Source: Draconibacterium aestuarii (GTDB lineage Bacteria > Bacteroidota > Bacteroidia > Bacteroidales > Prolixibacteraceae). Taken from it: 64,000 nt of DNA. Positions 63,870-64,000 of this stretch are shown in pieces (position 1 is the stretch's first letter; every line of letters begins with the position of its first letter). Under the pieces are notes generated by a model, which saw only the letters and a program-made list of their open reading frames with translations, was not told where the DNA came from and did not search any database. Location: NCBI GenBank assembly GCA_026671195.1, contig JAPOHD010000015.1, positions 109,774-173,773 of the forward strand, written 5' to 3'. The position numbers and the translations under genes were made by a program.

Positions 63870-63886
63870 TTGCACCTAAAATCCGC
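63870..63886 (-). repeat. Inverted copy of the 17-bp core from 60810-60826
   Basis: TTGCACCTAAAATCCGC is the reverse complement, with one change, of GCGGATTCTAGGTGCAA. The two copies bracket the methyltransferase, IS element and protease gene. Confidence 0.65.
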
Positions 63887-63902
63887 AAGTATTGTTGAAA
63901 AA

Positions 63903-63939
63903 AAGCTGTAAAACTATTCAAATGAATGCTTTACAGCTT
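63903..63939. terminator. Hairpin AAGCTGTAAA / TTTACAGCTT after the protease gene
   Basis: A perfect ten-pair stem with an inner ATTC/GAAT helix lies 58 bp after the stop. There is no long U-run, so it may be a terminator or a dispersed repeat. The remaining 60 bp to the window end show nothing else. Confidence 0.45.
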
Positions 63940-64000
63940 CGGTACTTTCACCTAAATTGGTGTTGCTACAAAATACCAGTTATGAAAGTAATAAATTCTA

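Noticed and set aside
1..64000. tRNA, rRNA or replication origin
   Set aside because: No cloverleaf-like segment, rRNA-like conserved block or DnaA-box cluster was recognised on either strand.

Overview
The window looks like a chromosomal segment of a marine or sediment-type Bacteroidota, most probably in or near the Marinilabiliales/Prolixibacteraceae. This is inferred from gene content and DNA signals, not from a database search. Support comes from several promoters of the Bacteroidota type (TTTG, about 19 bp, TAnnTTTG), a fused CcoN-CcoO oxidase, short tight operons, moderately low GC, and many REP-like or minisatellite intergenic repeats.

Layout. 1-1618 (minus): a cytochrome b fused to a multihaem c tail, cut by the window edge, with a Rieske protein. 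2099-8306 (plus): a seven-gene sulfur operon. It holds a Tat-exported molybdopterin oxidoreductase of the polysulfide/thiosulfate reductase type, its four-cluster FeS subunit, an NrfD/PsrC anchor, a YeeE/YedE sulfur transporter split into two proteins, and two membrane-anchored rhodanese-fold proteins. The rhodanese-fold proteins lack the catalytic cysteine and both end in the same tail, AAGGC-stop. This operon is my main candidate for an undescribed system. 8421-14362 (minus): a cello-oligosaccharide operon (GPH symporter, GH94 phosphorylase, GH9 glucanase lipoprotein) behind a strong promoter. 14824-15987: a sigma54-type response regulator with no DNA-binding domain, followed by a candidate structured RNA at 16165-16256. 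16386-29672: housekeeping genes (pssA, cdsA, a 45-aa ORF, LUD protein, ftsH, rsfS, birA, SRPBCC protein, pyrE, NUDIX, thioredoxin-like protein, coaD, SLC12-type permease). Two tandem-repeat arrays interrupt this stretch: a 21-bp array at 22335-22600 and a 360-bp array at 24779-25576. 30139-38695: a glycosyltransferase block with GT-C-like membrane proteins and three GT2 enzymes.

38749-56867: terminal oxidases. A minus-strand run encodes a Tat-lipoprotein FeS protein, a 452-aa NrfD protein and a membrane cytochrome c. These precede CcoS, fused CcoNO with an extra haem-c domain, CcoQ and CcoP. A terminator follows, then CcoG, CcoH, a SafE/UreH-like protein and CcoI. The FeS/NrfD/cytochrome c trio resembles part of Alternative Complex III and could pass quinol electrons to the cbb3 oxidase. 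A plus-strand caa3 oxidase operon (SCO, CoxA, CoxC, CoxD, CoxB with haem c, CtaB) lies next to it. So the cell appears to combine respiratory sulfur chemistry with two oxygen reductases.

56934-64000: a DEAD-box helicase and an unknown lipoprotein, then an accessory region. It has a 42-bp hairpin-forming array, REP-like elements, a methyltransferase between 12-bp direct repeats, an IS481-type element with compound terminal repeats, and a secreted zinc-protease-like protein. Inverted copies of a 17-bp sequence bracket the last part. I saw no rRNA, tRNA or CRISPR array.
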